64,000 nt of DNA from Leptospira stimsonii (GTDB lineage: Bacteria > Spirochaetota > Leptospiria > Leptospirales > Leptospiraceae). The position numbers were made by a program, and so were the translations under genes. This document shows positions 9,266 to 18,182 of this stretch, in pieces; position 1 is the stretch's first letter; each line of letters starts with the position of its first letter. The stretch spans positions 1 to 64,000 of the forward strand of contig NZ_QHCT01000006.1 in NCBI RefSeq assembly GCF_003545885.1, given 5' to 3'. The notes under the pieces were generated by a model. It saw only the letters and a list, made by a program, of their open reading frames with translations. It was not told the origin of the DNA and did no database searches.

Positions 9266-10213
9266 ATGGAAGCATCCGAATCAAAATGGAAACCCTTTTT
9301 AGGAACCTCTCTTGTATTGGCCGGTGCCGTTTTCTTTTCCGCAAAGGCGATCTTCGTAAAACTAGTTTATCGATACGACGTGGATTCCATCACGGCGTTG
9401 ACACTTCGAATGTTGTTTGCCATTCCATTCTTCGCATGGATCGCGTTTCGTTCTCGAAAGAATGAGAATTCGGTAAAACTTTCCGGCAAAGACTGGACTT
9501 TGATTTTTGCTCTCGCGTTTCTCGGATACTATCTCGCGAGTCTTTTCGATTTCATAGGTCTAGAATATATCTCGGCAGGTTTGGAAAGACTGACGCTCTT
9601 CGTCTATCCTACAATCGTACTCGTGATCAGTTCTTTTATATATAAAAGAAAGATCAAAGGAATCGAGATTTTCGCAATCATCCTGACCTATTCCGGAATC
9701 GCCGTCGCTTTTTTCGGCGACATTCAAACGGAAGGACCGGACGCGATCAAAGGTGTACTTTTTGTCTTTGCATCGGCGGTGGCTTATTCCTTGTATTTAG
9801 TCGGAAGCGAATCCTTGATTCCGAAAATCGGATCCGTTAAGTTTACGTCTTATCTGATGCTTCTTTCCGGTTTGATCGTGGTGATTCATTTTTTACTCAC
9901 AAAAGAACTTTCACTCTTGGTCCAATCACGGCCGGTTTATCTTCTCGGATTGGCTCTCGGAGTTTTGACGACGGTCATACCGGCCTACTTCATTACGGAA
10001 GGAATTCGAATGATCGGATCCGGACGCGCGGCGATCGTCGGTTCCGTAGGTCCGATTTCCACCATTCTTCTTGCATGGATTTTTTTAGGAGAAGCGATTA
10101 CTTCCACCGGAATTGCAGGCACCTTTCTCGTGTTAGCCGGGGTTCTATCGATCGGGAAGAAAAAACAGAATTCTAAAGAAAAGGACGCGAGCGCAACGGA
10201 TTCTTCGGAATAA
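9266..10213 (+). CDS. EamA/DMT-family transporter
   Basis: A 315-residue protein with ten hydrophobic segments in two EamA repeats (about residues 13-145 and 160-300). Typical features are 'GAVFFSAKAIFVKLVYRYD' in the first repeat and 'GSVGPISTILLAWIFLGEAI' in the second. I chose the ATG at 9266 because a GAGG precedes it by about 9 bp; an upstream in-frame ATG at 9224 has none. DMT proteins export or import small metabolites such as amino acids. The C-terminus is hydrophilic (Lys/Ser-rich). Confidence 0.85.
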   Translation: MEASESKWKPFLGTSLVLAGAVFFSAKAIFVKLVYRYDVDSITALTLRMLFAIPFFAWIAFRSRKNENSVKLSGKDWTLIFALAFLGYYLASLFDFIGLEYISAGLERLTLFVYPTIVLVISSFIYKRKIKGIEIFAIILTYSGIAVAFFGDIQTEGPDAIKGVLFVFASAVAYSLYLVGSESLIPKIGSVKFTSYLMLLSGLIVVIHFLLTKELSLLVQSRPVYLLGLALGVLTTVIPAYFITEGIRMIGSGRAAIVGSVGPISTILLAWIFLGEAITSTGIAGTFLVLAGVLSIGKKKQNSKEKDASATDSSE

Positions 10214-10247
10214 AAAAATATCCGGAGAATCAAGATTCTTCATTTTT

Positions 10248-10269
10248 AATTTTAGAATATTCTAAAATT
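10248..10269. repeat. Perfect 22-bp AT-rich palindrome between convergent genes
   Basis: A perfect inverted repeat centred between 10258 and 10259, with core TTTTAGAATATTCTAAAA. It lies in the 84-bp gap between the ends of the EamA and DUF1566 genes. It could act as a two-way transcription end signal or a regulator site; GC content is too low for a classic terminator. Confidence 0.5.
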
Positions 10270-10297
10270 CTTATATTTCTTCGGAAAGTTTGACTTT

Positions 10298-11701
10298 TTA
10301 AGGAACGTTTTTTACGCATCTTACATAATCCGTATAAGTCGCGCCGGACCGAGAAAGTCTCCCATATTGTACGTCGAATGTAAACACTCCGAGATTCCCC
10401 GCCAATTGACTTACGTTGCTGGTCCAATAACTTCCCGAGGCAAGATTTGCCGGAAATACGTTGAGATCGATCGCGTTGGTCCCCATAAGAACATCGTATT
10501 TTGCGATCGTTAGATATTCTCTGACGTTTGGAACCCTCCACTTTCCGCCGGTAGACGGTAAGGAATCACACTGAACAAGTGCGTCCCGCCAATCGAAAAG
10601 AGTAGTCGCAGAGTTTTGACAAGAGGTGCCGGATTGCCCAACGGAACATTTTTGCCAAAGAAGATTTGTATTGTTGTCCAAAATCGTTCCATCCCCGAGG
10701 TCCGTAAAGTTTTGAGCCGGAAAACTTCCTCCCGCGACACAACGAACCGGAAGCGTTCCCACCTCAGCCGCGTCCTCGTTGTTTCCGTTCGAGAAATTAT
10801 AAACCCAACGCCTTGGAGTAAACGATGCGGGATCTGCCATTGAACGAGACCAAAAAGTTTGATTTCCATCGGGAAAGACGGTCATATTCGTGTACGGACC
10901 CGCGTTGGAAAAGGATGCGATTGTGAACAACTCTTGAAGATCTGGAATTCTCCAATTCTTCAAACCAGCGTAACCGGAGACATTGAGATTGGAACAAGCG
11001 ACACCCGCGTCGGCATACGAAAAAAGCGTAGGAGCGGCTAACGCGCTACAGTCGATCGGGTTCGTTCCTTCCTTACAAGTTTTCCAAACCAATCCGGTAT
11101 TTTTATCGACTACGACGGGTTGAGAAGAATCGCTCGTGAGAGTCGTCCTTTCCAAGTTCGACGTTAGTCCGGAAACGTCCCCGTCCTGTCCCGGTAAACT
11201 ACCCAGCCCACAAGCGATCACCGAAGCTGTTGCGTCAAAACAATCAGTCTGTCCCGCGTCGGTGATCGGAGTGATCACGTTAACCGAAACCGAGTAAGCG
11301 TCCTTTTGTCCGTTTCCTGCAACGACCTCGTAACGTACAGGAGAGGAAAAATCGTTGGAAGTATCTCCGCTCTTTTGAGCCGTTCCGTTTACAAAAACGG
11401 TCGCACCCGCCGAAGATTCAAAACTGGCTTTTAAACGAGTCACCGCACCGAAAGGAACTCCCTGAATGAGGATCTGATTTCCGACGATCGTTCCTTCATA
11501 ATCCTGGAGCAGATGATTTTCTATCGCCCGAAATCGAAAGGTCGTAATTTGTTTCCCGGTAGCATTTCTAAAAAAATCAAAGCCGGCATTGAAAAGAAGC
11601 CCAGCACTCGAAGACGTATCTAAACTGATTCTGTCCGCTTGGGCGCAATGAATGAAAAGAAATACAAAAAGAGATGGAAGAAGACGAAATCGCAGGTGCA
11701 T
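10298..11701 (-). CDS. DUF1566 (Lcl) domain lipoprotein, paralogue A
   Basis: A 467-residue protein with leader '..LPSLFVFLFIHC' giving lipidated Cys19. After it comes a beta-sandwich-like region (about 45-150; 'FGAVTRLKASFESS', 'SSPVRYEVVAGN') resembling DUF5018/cadherin-like domains. Two DUF1566 domains follow (about 190-330 and 335-467), each with 'TGLVWKTC'/'TNLLWQKC', 'WRIPDLQEL'/'WRVPNVREY' and a closing 'VRCV'. DUF1566 domains occur in surface proteins of Leptospira and other bacteria; function unknown. A clear paralogue follows at 12003-13424 in the same direction, probably from tandem duplication. Confidence 0.82.
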   Translation of the reverse strand: MHLRFRLLPSLFVFLFIHCAQADRISLDTSSSAGLLFNAGFDFFRNATGKQITTFRFRAIENHLLQDYEGTIVGNQILIQGVPFGAVTRLKASFESSAGATVFVNGTAQKSGDTSNDFSSPVRYEVVAGNGQKDAYSVSVNVITPITDAGQTDCFDATASVIACGLGSLPGQDGDVSGLTSNLERTTLTSDSSQPVVVDKNTGLVWKTCKEGTNPIDCSALAAPTLFSYADAGVACSNLNVSGYAGLKNWRIPDLQELFTIASFSNAGPYTNMTVFPDGNQTFWSRSMADPASFTPRRWVYNFSNGNNEDAAEVGTLPVRCVAGGSFPAQNFTDLGDGTILDNNTNLLWQKCSVGQSGTSCQNSATTLFDWRDALVQCDSLPSTGGKWRVPNVREYLTIAKYDVLMGTNAIDLNVFPANLASGSYWTSNVSQLAGNLGVFTFDVQYGRLSRSGATYTDYVRCVKNVP

Positions 11702-12002
11702 GAACTGGCTCTTTTACCTAAAAAACAATCGAATGATAAAAAATTGATTATTTTTTTATAATCAGGAAGAATTTTCCAAACCAAATCGAAATCGATTCCC
11801 TTGTCCTCGCAAAACAGTCACGTTCTATGACACAAAAACTACCTGAAAATACCGTTTTCTTTGGATTCAAATTCCCTCTTTCGGTATTCTTCTCAAAACC
11901 TTCTCAAACTAGAAATTTCGAATCCTTCTTTGTGCGAGAGAATTGAGAATCAGAAAAATCGTTTCCAGGAATTCCGACTTGAATTCGACTTCTTGATTCG
12001 GA
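11702..12002. other. Intergenic region between the two DUF1566 paralogues
   Basis: About 300 bp, AT-rich, no open frame of note. It should contain the promoter of paralogue A, probably the very AT-rich stretch near 11725-11760. Nothing else supported. Confidence 0.45.
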
Positions 12003-13424
12003 TTACGGTCCGTCTGTGACACAACGTGTAAAACTCACCGATGTCGGACCGTCGACTATATAAATTTCCGGTAGTCCGAAATGCACCTTAAAGATGATTC
12101 CTCCAGGGACGGAATTGCTCGAGTGATACTTTGGATTTTCAGGTGGAATATGGGGGAATTTTTCATTGTCGATTCGGACCGTGGCGCTCGATGTAAAATC
12201 GAGCAAACTACGGAGTTCATTGATATTCGGAAGTCTCCAAATTCTTCCCGCGAGGTTCAAGGTCTTGCAGGTGTTCAAAGCTTGACCCCAGTTTTCCGGA
12301 ACGGCGGCGCCCACAAGGCAGTCCGGAGAAGTCGAAGACCACGTCTGACCTTTCGTGCACTTTTGCCAAACGAGATTGGTGCGATTGTCCCGAACGGTCC
12401 CATCGCCGAGATCCGTAAACGTTCGATTCGGAATCGGAGAACCGGAAACACAACGAACGCTCCGACTCGAACCGAAATTCTTTCCGTTCGTATCGATCTG
12501 ATCGGTTTCGAAACTATAACTCCAAACTTTCAGGGAATCAGTCGCGTCCTCGGTCTTGGTCCAAAACGAAGAAACTCCGCCCGGAAAATCGGAGAGCCGA
12601 AGGAAGCCGGTGATCGGATTTGTATGCTGAGTCAACGTCAGGAGTTCCTCAATTTCGGGAATTCTCCAAGTGGAAATTCCTGCATACCCTGCTCCCGAAT
12701 GGAGAGCATTGAGAGAGGAACAAACGCTCAGCGCTTGGGGATAAAAGAAACTTTCGTCGGGAACTCCACAAGTCGTATTGTTCGAACCTTCTGCGCAGTA
12801 TTTCCAAATCAATCCGGTTTGACGATCCAAGGTAACGGGTTCGGAAGAATCACTTGAAAAGGCCACATTCGTTTGAAAGGAGGTCGGAACCCCGGTCGAA
12901 TAATCCGCGTCTTGTCCCGGATTGGAACTACAAGCCGAGTAACAGTTCGTTTGTTCCGCATCCGTTAGCTGAAAGAGAGGCTGGACGAAGACCGTATAAT
13001 CTTGAATACTTCCGTCGAAAGCCGTGATTCGATATATCAATGGACTCGAAAAATCATTCGATGTTCTTCCACTTTCTTGCGGAATTCCTTCCATCGTGAC
13101 CGACTTCCCGGTGGACACAAAACTCGCCTTTAACCGGTTCACTGCGCCAAAAGGGGCTTGGATTGTGATCTGACTTCCGGAAATGGTTCCGCTAAAATCT
13201 TGTGCGAAAAAATTTTCCGATCCCAAAAATCGAAACGAAGAAATCTCTTTTCCGTTTTCGGAATCGATTCGTATCGAAGAAAGAATCTGGAGTCCACCTT
13301 GCAGTAATAAGCCGGCCCCGGAGGAAGAATCAATGTCGATCCGATCGGCATCTGCACAAGAGAGAAAAAGAATCAGGACCAAAGAAAAACAACGTGTCTT
13401 TCTTCCTTGTTGAAATAAATCCAT
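12003..13424 (-). CDS. DUF1566 (Lcl) domain lipoprotein, paralogue B
   Basis: A 473-residue paralogue of the neighbouring gene, with the same order: lipoprotein leader ('LVLILFLSC', Cys23), '[15 protein letters not shown]', a beta-sandwich region ('[15 protein letters not shown]'), then two DUF1566 domains ('[11 protein letters not shown]', '[10 protein letters not shown]', '[11 protein letters not shown]', '[10 protein letters not shown]', 'FTRCVTDGP'). Conserved Trp/Cys pairs in each domain suggest structural disulphides. Likely outer-membrane or surface located. The closest relative in this window is paralogue A; a third, more distant DUF1566 domain closes the protein at 41620-43635. Confidence 0.82.
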   Translation of the reverse strand: MDLFQQGRKTRCFSLVLILFLSCADADRIDIDSSSGAGLLLQGGLQILSSIRIDSENGKEISSFRFLGSENFFAQDFSGTISGSQITIQAPFGAVNRLKASFVSTGKSVTMEGIPQESGRTSNDFSSPLIYRITAFDGSIQDYTVFVQPLFQLTDAEQTNCYSACSSNPGQDADYSTGVPTSFQTNVAFSSDSSEPVTLDRQTGLIWKYCAEGSNNTTCGVPDESFFYPQALSVCSSLNALHSGAGYAGISTWRIPEIEELLTLTQHTNPITGFLRLSDFPGGVSSFWTKTEDATDSLKVWSYSFETDQIDTNGKNFGSSRSVRCVSGSPIPNRTFTDLGDGTVRDNRTNLVWQKCTKGQTWSSTSPDCLVGAAVPENWGQALNTCKTLNLAGRIWRLPNINELRSLLDFTSSATVRIDNEKFPHIPPENPKYHSSNSVPGGIIFKVHFGLPEIYIVDGPTSVSFTRCVTDGP

Positions 13425-13589
13425 TTTTGAAAAAACAAACGATGCGTTCCCAATTTCAAGAACATCCTGTTTTTGAAATCGTATATTTTATAGATTTTTA
13501 ATATTCAAAAGATAAAATGAATTCTTATTTTTTGAAATAGATCTGGATCTAAAGAAAGTCGAATCTGATTTCGGTCATTTCAAGAAGAA

Positions 13590-15326
13590 TCAATAGATGT
13601 CCATAACGAGAAGAGCGATATCGTCTCCGAAGTTACCGCCCGAATAGGCAAAAATATCCGAAACGATCCATTCGATATAATCCTCGATCGTTTCCGCGTC
13701 CAGATATTCTTCGAGAATGGAAATCAGACCGGGAAGATCTAAAATCTCTCCTTGAGAATTGAAGATCTCATACATTCCATCCGAAAAGAAAACGACTCGA
13801 TCGCCGTGCAGAAGATCGATCGACTGATCATAGTATTTCGCTCCGTCGAAGGCGAGAAGAGGAAGATTCATTCCGTCGAGTTCGATTTTTTTTCCGTCTC
13901 GAAAAAGAAGAATGGGAGGGTGACCCGCGTACGCGTAGATCAGTTTTTTTGTTTGCGGAATGTATTTCACTCGAACCGCAGAGATATGATGATCCACAAC
14001 CAAAGACCTTAGATCTTCTACGATTCGGATCAAACCCTCCGCCGGTGATAGACCGATTCTGGAAGAATTCTTAAATGAAATGACGACCATCCCGGAAACC
14101 ATCGCGGATGAAATTCCGTGACCGGAAACGTCCGCAAAAAGAATGTCAACACTTCCGTCTTGATTCTGGATCGTGCTGATGACGTCTCCGCCCACTTTTT
14201 CAAAAGGGCGAAAGTAGGTTTCCATTCTGAAAAATTCTGAATTGGGAAAGGTTCGATCCACGAGAGAACGTTGGGTCAATCTTCCCAACTCGAGATCGTA
14301 GTGCATTCTATCGTAAAAGGCGTTTAACGTGCCTTCTTTGTTTTTTCTATCGAACGCGAGAAGAATCAAGTCGCCGATCAATCCGAGAATATTGATCTCT
14401 TCCTCGGTCCAGGTTCGATCTTTTTCCGTCATATCCAGACCGAAAAATCCGATTTCTTTTCCTTCATAAACGAGTCCGATCATCAGAAGAGAACGGATTC
14501 CCTGAGGAAGCAAAAGGTTTCTTACAAACGGATTTTCGTTTTGAATTTCTTCGACGGAATTGAGCGCGTAATAACCGAACTTTCTCACTCTTTCGAATCG
14601 TTCCTTCGGGATCTGCTCCACGGGAATATTCTGAAAGTAATCCTTCTGAGAAGAAATTCCTTCCTTACACCATTCGTATGTATTGGAAAGGTGTTTATTG
14701 GAACTTGAGTATTCTATAATATACGAACGATCAGCATCGCAGATTCTTCCTGCCCTTTCCAGGGAATTGCGGATCGCCTGATCCAATTCTCTCGGCGGAA
14801 CCGTGATAAAACTCTTGGAAATGTCGGTAAGATTGCTTTGAAGGAGTAGCGAATACTTGAGTTTGTCCTCGCTTTTTTTGAGTGGAGTGATATCCCTCTG
14901 CGAACCCCAGACCTGAGAAAGTTTCCCTTCCTTTACGACTCCGACGACGCTGTTGAGAAAGTATTTCGAATTTCCAAAACGATCCAGTTCTCTGGATTCT
15001 ACGTCCTTCATACTGTATCCGGAACGTACGAACGTAAAAAAATGTTCCAAATCTTCGGGAGAATCGGAAGGAATCAACTGAGAAAGGGATAGACCCATTA
15101 CCTCAGAAGCGGTTTCGTATCCGTACATTTTCGCCATTGAATCGTTACAGAGCGTTAGGCGAGCATTGGAGATAAGTTGAGTCACCTGTTCGCCTTCCGC
15201 CAAACGTGTGTCAATCGGCGCGCTTAGATCAAAACACCAAATCCCTTCCGCGCTACTGAGAAAAAAATCCCGATAACGCTCCAGCTCAATAGATTCCGAT
15301 TTGATCCGCATAAAGTTCGATTCCAA
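13590..15326 (-). CDS. PAS-GAF-SpoIIE protein phosphatase (RsbU type)
   Basis: 578 residues. A PAS-like sensor (about 16-155; 'GYETASEVMGLSLSQLIPSD', closing 'WGSQRDITPLKKSEDKL') is followed by a GAF domain (about 185-335; 'IRSLLMIGLVYEGKEIGFFG') and a C-terminal PP2C/SpoIIE domain (about 370-578). The metal-binding aspartates are visible in 'DILFADVSGHGIS' (about residue 397), 'VVFFSDGMYE' and 'GNFGDDIALLVMD'. By family it dephosphorylates an anti-sigma-factor antagonist in response to an input sensed by PAS/GAF. No partner-switch genes lie nearby, so it probably acts in trans. A second in-frame ATG at codon 6 could be the start. Confidence 0.85.
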   Translation of the reverse strand: MESNFMRIKSESIELERYRDFFLSSAEGIWCFDLSAPIDTRLAEGEQVTQLISNARLTLCNDSMAKMYGYETASEVMGLSLSQLIPSDSPEDLEHFFTFVRSGYSMKDVESRELDRFGNSKYFLNSVVGVVKEGKLSQVWGSQRDITPLKKSEDKLKYSLLLQSNLTDISKSFITVPPRELDQAIRNSLERAGRICDADRSYIIEYSSSNKHLSNTYEWCKEGISSQKDYFQNIPVEQIPKERFERVRKFGYYALNSVEEIQNENPFVRNLLLPQGIRSLLMIGLVYEGKEIGFFGLDMTEKDRTWTEEEINILGLIGDLILLAFDRKNKEGTLNAFYDRMHYDLELGRLTQRSLVDRTFPNSEFFRMETYFRPFEKVGGDVISTIQNQDGSVDILFADVSGHGISSAMVSGMVVISFKNSSRIGLSPAEGLIRIVEDLRSLVVDHHISAVRVKYIPQTKKLIYAYAGHPPILLFRDGKKIELDGMNLPLLAFDGAKYYDQSIDLLHGDRVVFFSDGMYEIFNSQGEILDLPGLISILEEYLDAETIEDYIEWIVSDIFAYSGGNFGDDIALLVMDIY

Positions 15327-15509
15327 AGACTACGGCCTTTATTGTTTCCGTCGGCGACAAAGGTCAAAGGTTTTATCTCGAAAATTTAGAAATCCTTCCT
15401 TCTTCTGCAAAAAAAAGAATTCTTCTCAAAATCGAAAAAAATCCCCTCTTCTCGACTTTTTTGTCCCGGGTTTCCTGTATCCTGATTTTCAGATAAAGGA
15501 GCAAACGAC

Positions 15510-15644
15510 ATGGAAACAAACAAAGCAGAATGGATGGACGAAAGAATCGAGGCGATCGCGGACATTCTCGCAGATAAGCTGATCGAAGAAATCCGCAAAA
15601 GAGCCTTGGCGAAAGACGCGCTTCGCAACTCCGAAGCCGCCTAA
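15510..15644 (+). CDS. Small helical protein (44 aa), mobile-element-like
   Basis: A short frame beginning METNKAEWMDERIEAIADIL and ending LRNSEAA, with AAAGGAG eight bases before the ATG. The sequence is a charged helix with regular Ala/Ile/Leu spacing. It resembles tiny proteins ('..RIEALADLLADMLLEE..') found next to single-strand-DNA-binding-like genes on plasmids and integrated elements. The next gene is of that kind. The likeness is from memory of the pattern, so the function remains open. Confidence 0.55.
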   Translation: METNKAEWMDERIEAIADILADKLIEEIRKRALAKDALRNSEAA

Positions 15645-15738
15645 CTCGAACACTTCGGAAAAGTAGGAACTCACACTTTCCGAGGATTTCAAAAAGACCC
15701 AAGGACAAAAAAGCCAACATCAAAAGGAGGAATCAAAC

Positions 15739-16008
15739 ATGGCAGAATACGCACTGAAAGAAAAAAAAGGAAGTCTCTTTAGCAACGCGACCAAGGAAAA
15801 GGAAACCCAACCGGACTACACGGGAAAGGTATTGCTGGATGGAAAAACGTATCGACTGGCGGGATGGATTCGAAAGTCCGCGACGGGAAGAAATTACCTA
15901 TCCTTAAGTATCTCCGAACCGAATCCCGAAAAAAAACCGGGCGGAAACCAAGCCGAAGAAACGGACGGGAACGACTTTACGGACATAGAAGAAGATTTTC
16001 CGTTTTGA
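15739..16008 (+). CDS. Small SSB-like/plasmid-type hypothetical protein
   Basis: 89 residues with a strong ribosome site (AAAGGAGG, 8 bp upstream). '[23 protein letters not shown]' followed by '[23 protein letters not shown]' and an acidic tail '[11 protein letters not shown]' matches a family of small proteins from phages, plasmids and integrated elements. Their core is 'GSLFKN..K....PDY.G......Y...AW.K....G....SL'. The acidic tail ending in Pro-Phe recalls single-strand-binding protein tails that recruit replication proteins. I infer a DNA-metabolism accessory role and an origin from a mobile element. No other element genes are nearby. Confidence 0.6.
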   Translation: MAEYALKEKKGSLFSNATKEKETQPDYTGKVLLDGKTYRLAGWIRKSATGRNYLSLSISEPNPEKKPGGNQAEETDGNDFTDIEEDFPF

Positions 16009-16080
16009 AGAAAGAAAATTCTGTTTACGATCCGGGTCTAAGTATAAGAGAATTAAACCTCAACAGGAGAAAAGAATTTC

Positions 16081-16683
16081 TTGAAAACGAAGTTTCTATC
16101 CAACGTTTTTTTGGTTTCTATGCTGGTCCTCACGACCTTGGCTTCTTCGAACTGCGGTTACAACGCGATCCAAGAAGAAGACGAGGCGGTAACCGCGTCT
16201 TGGGCTGAAGTGTTAAACCAGTATCAAAGAAGAGCGGATCTCATCCCGAACCTTGTGAACACGGTCAAAGGATACGCGGCTCAAGAAGAGAAAGTTCTGA
16301 TCGAAGTCACAAAAGCACGCGCCGGCGTCGGCTCGATCCAAGCGGATGAAAAAACTCTCAACAACCCAGACCTTTTTAAGAAGTACGCCCAGGCGCAATC
16401 TCAGATGACGTCCGCGCTTTCTCGTTTGATGGTCGTTGTGGAAAAATATCCGGAACTCAAATCCAATGAAAATTTCCGGGATCTTCAGGCGCAATTGGAA
16501 GGTACGGAAAACAGAATCACGGTCGCGAGAAATCGTTATATACAAGCCGTACAAAAATACAACGTAACCATTCGACAATTTCCGAGTAATTTAACCGCGA
16601 AGATATTCGGCTTTCAGACAAAACCTTCCTTTACGGTAGAAAACGAAAAAGAAATTTCCAAACCACCGGAAGTTAAATTTTAA
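16081..16683 (+). CDS. lemA: LemA family protein
   Basis: 200 residues starting at TTG (AGGAG 11 bp upstream). The leader 'VSMLVLTTLASSNC' gives a lipidation site at Cys25. The LemA core is unmistakable: 'YNAIQEEDEAVTASWAEVLN', 'YQRRADLIPNLVNTVKGYA' and 'EEKVLIEVTKARAGV', then a long helical region and 'FQTKPSFTVENEKE' near the end. LemA proteins are helical envelope proteins of unclear function, usually next to TPM-domain genes, as here: the next gene begins about 20 bp later. Confidence 0.92.
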   Translation: MKTKFLSNVFLVSMLVLTTLASSNCGYNAIQEEDEAVTASWAEVLNQYQRRADLIPNLVNTVKGYAAQEEKVLIEVTKARAGVGSIQADEKTLNNPDLFKKYAQAQSQMTSALSRLMVVVEKYPELKSNENFRDLQAQLEGTENRITVARNRYIQAVQKYNVTIRQFPSNLTAKIFGFQTKPSFTVENEKEISKPPEVKF

Positions 16684-16703
16684 GAATTTTGAATCTACTT
16701 CGG

Positions 16704-17597
16704 ATGAACAAAAAAGGTTTCTTCTTTTTCGGTCTTCTTTTGTTGACCGCGGGTTGGAGTGTAAGAACGGAAAATTCTTCCTGGATTCTTCAAAGAGAAG
16801 AATGGAGAGCGGAAGATCCGGAAATTCCCGCGCTCAAAACGCAAATAACGGATACGACCTCTACTCTTACCGATTCTCAAAAGTCGGTTCTTACGGGACG
16901 TCTCGTTCAGTTTGAAAAAAGAAAGGGAAGTCAAATCGCCGTCTTAGTAGTCGGTTCTACAAAAGACTGGAGCATAGAAGAATACGCCGTCAAAGCATTC
17001 GAACAATGGAAACTCGGAAGAAAAGGCGTGGACGACGGGGTTCTACTCGTCGTCGCGATCCAGGATCATAAAACAAGAATCGAAGTCGGATACGGATTGG
17101 AAGGTGCGATCCCCGACGCGATCGCCAAACGGATCACAAGCGATTTTATGATTCCTCACTTCAAAAACGGAGACTATTATCAAGGAATTTCGGAAGGAAT
17201 CGATCGGCTCATCTCTACGATCAACGGAGAAGAACTTCCCGCCGCGAGTGGACGTGTGGGCGGATCGGATTCGGAAGGTGATATGCCGGAACTTCCGAGC
17301 AAACTGATCACCGCTTTTATTATCTTAGTCGTAGCCGGAAAGATTTTCGGATTCGTATTCGGGAACGGATTGTCCGGAGGAATCAGCGGAATCATTTTTA
17401 TCATTCTTGGTTTGTTCTGGTCGATCACACTGTGGATGCTGATCCCCGGTGCGCTTCTTCTCTGGTTCTTTGTCCTCGCAAACGGCGGAGGAATGGGCGG
17501 TTCCTCCGGTTCTTCCTGGGGCTCTTCTTCAGGTGGAGGATCTTGGAGCGGTGGCGGTGGAAGTTCCGGAGGCGGAGGAGCTTCCGGAAGTTGGTAG
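16704..17597 (+). CDS. TPM-domain (YgcG-like) membrane protein
   Basis: About 297 residues. An N-terminal signal-like helix ('KKGFFFFGLLLLTAGWSV') precedes a TPM domain (about 40-175; 'LTDSQKSVLTGRLVQFEKRKG', 'QIAVLVVGST', 'GVDDGVLLVVAIQDHKTRIEVGYGLEGAIPDA'). A transmembrane region (about 200-250) and a Gly/Ser-rich tail close it. This layout is the YgcG/TPM_phosphatase family, partner of LemA. An alternative TTG start lies at 16689; neither has a good ribosome site, so translation may be coupled to lemA. Biochemical activity in bacteria is unsettled. Confidence 0.87.
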   Translation: MNKKGFFFFGLLLLTAGWSVRTENSSWILQREEWRAEDPEIPALKTQITDTTSTLTDSQKSVLTGRLVQFEKRKGSQIAVLVVGSTKDWSIEEYAVKAFEQWKLGRKGVDDGVLLVVAIQDHKTRIEVGYGLEGAIPDAIAKRITSDFMIPHFKNGDYYQGISEGIDRLISTINGEELPAASGRVGGSDSEGDMPELPSKLITAFIILVVAGKIFGFVFGNGLSGGISGIIFIILGLFWSITLWMLIPGALLLWFFVLANGGGMGGSSGSSWGSSSGGGSWSGGGGSSGGGGASGSW

Positions 17598-17611
17598 AAA
17601 GGAATACGATT

Positions 17612-18178
17612 ATGACTGCTAAGAATCAAACCAAAGAAGAATCCAAATTCCTCAGAGCCGGAAATCATCTCATAGAATCCTTTTTTTCCGCCTTCACGTT
17701 TTCCTCGGATAAATCCAAATCACCCCGAGTCAGAAAGTTTTTTAGTAAGGAAGACTTAAAAAAAATAGAATCCTGCGTTTCCAATTCCGAAAAACTACAT
17801 ACCGGAGAAATCAAAGTTATCCTCGAAGGAAATCTTCCTTTGTTCAGAATTTTGAACGGACTCAAGACAAAACAAAGAGCCGAAGAACTTTTTTCGGAAA
17901 GAAGAATCTGGGACACCGAAGAGAACACGGGAATTCTCATCTATATCCAGTTAGTCGATAAAAAGATAGAATTGTTGGCCGATCGAGGAATTTACAAAAA
18001 GATCGGACAATCCACGTTAGACGTAATCTGTTCAAAAATGGAAACGGGATTTCGATCCGGAGATTATCTAAAAAGTGTAATCGACGCCATCGAAGAATTC
18101 ACAAAACTTCTTCAAAAACATTTCCCGGCCGGAAAACAAAACCCGAACGAACTCTCCGACCGTCCCGAATTGATTTAA
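17612..18178 (+). CDS. Second TPM-domain protein, no signal peptide
   Basis: 188 residues starting at ATG 17612, with AAAGGA 10 bp upstream. The middle reads 'IESCVSNSEKLHTGEIKVILEGNLP', 'AEELFSERRIWDTEENTGILIYIQLVDKKIELLADRGIYKKIG' and 'IDAIEEFTKLLQKHFPAG', which is a TPM domain. Unlike its upstream neighbour it has neither signal peptide nor membrane tail, so it is probably cytoplasmic. LemA plus a membrane TPM plus a short TPM is a recurring bacterial arrangement. It lies 15 bp after the previous stop and 5 bp before the next gene. Confidence 0.82.
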   Translation: MTAKNQTKEESKFLRAGNHLIESFFSAFTFSSDKSKSPRVRKFFSKEDLKKIESCVSNSEKLHTGEIKVILEGNLPLFRILNGLKTKQRAEELFSERRIWDTEENTGILIYIQLVDKKIELLADRGIYKKIGQSTLDVICSKMETGFRSGDYLKSVIDAIEEFTKLLQKHFPAGKQNPNELSDRPELI

Positions 18179-18182
18179 AAAG

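Noticed and set aside
12081..12857. A 258-codon plus-strand frame opposite DUF1566 paralogue B
   Set aside because: Antisense to a well-supported lipoprotein gene, Arg-rich, without domain or ribosome site.
17180..17668. A proline-rich 162-codon minus-strand frame
   Set aside because: It is the antisense of the Gly/Ser tail of the TPM protein; the proline run is a composition effect.
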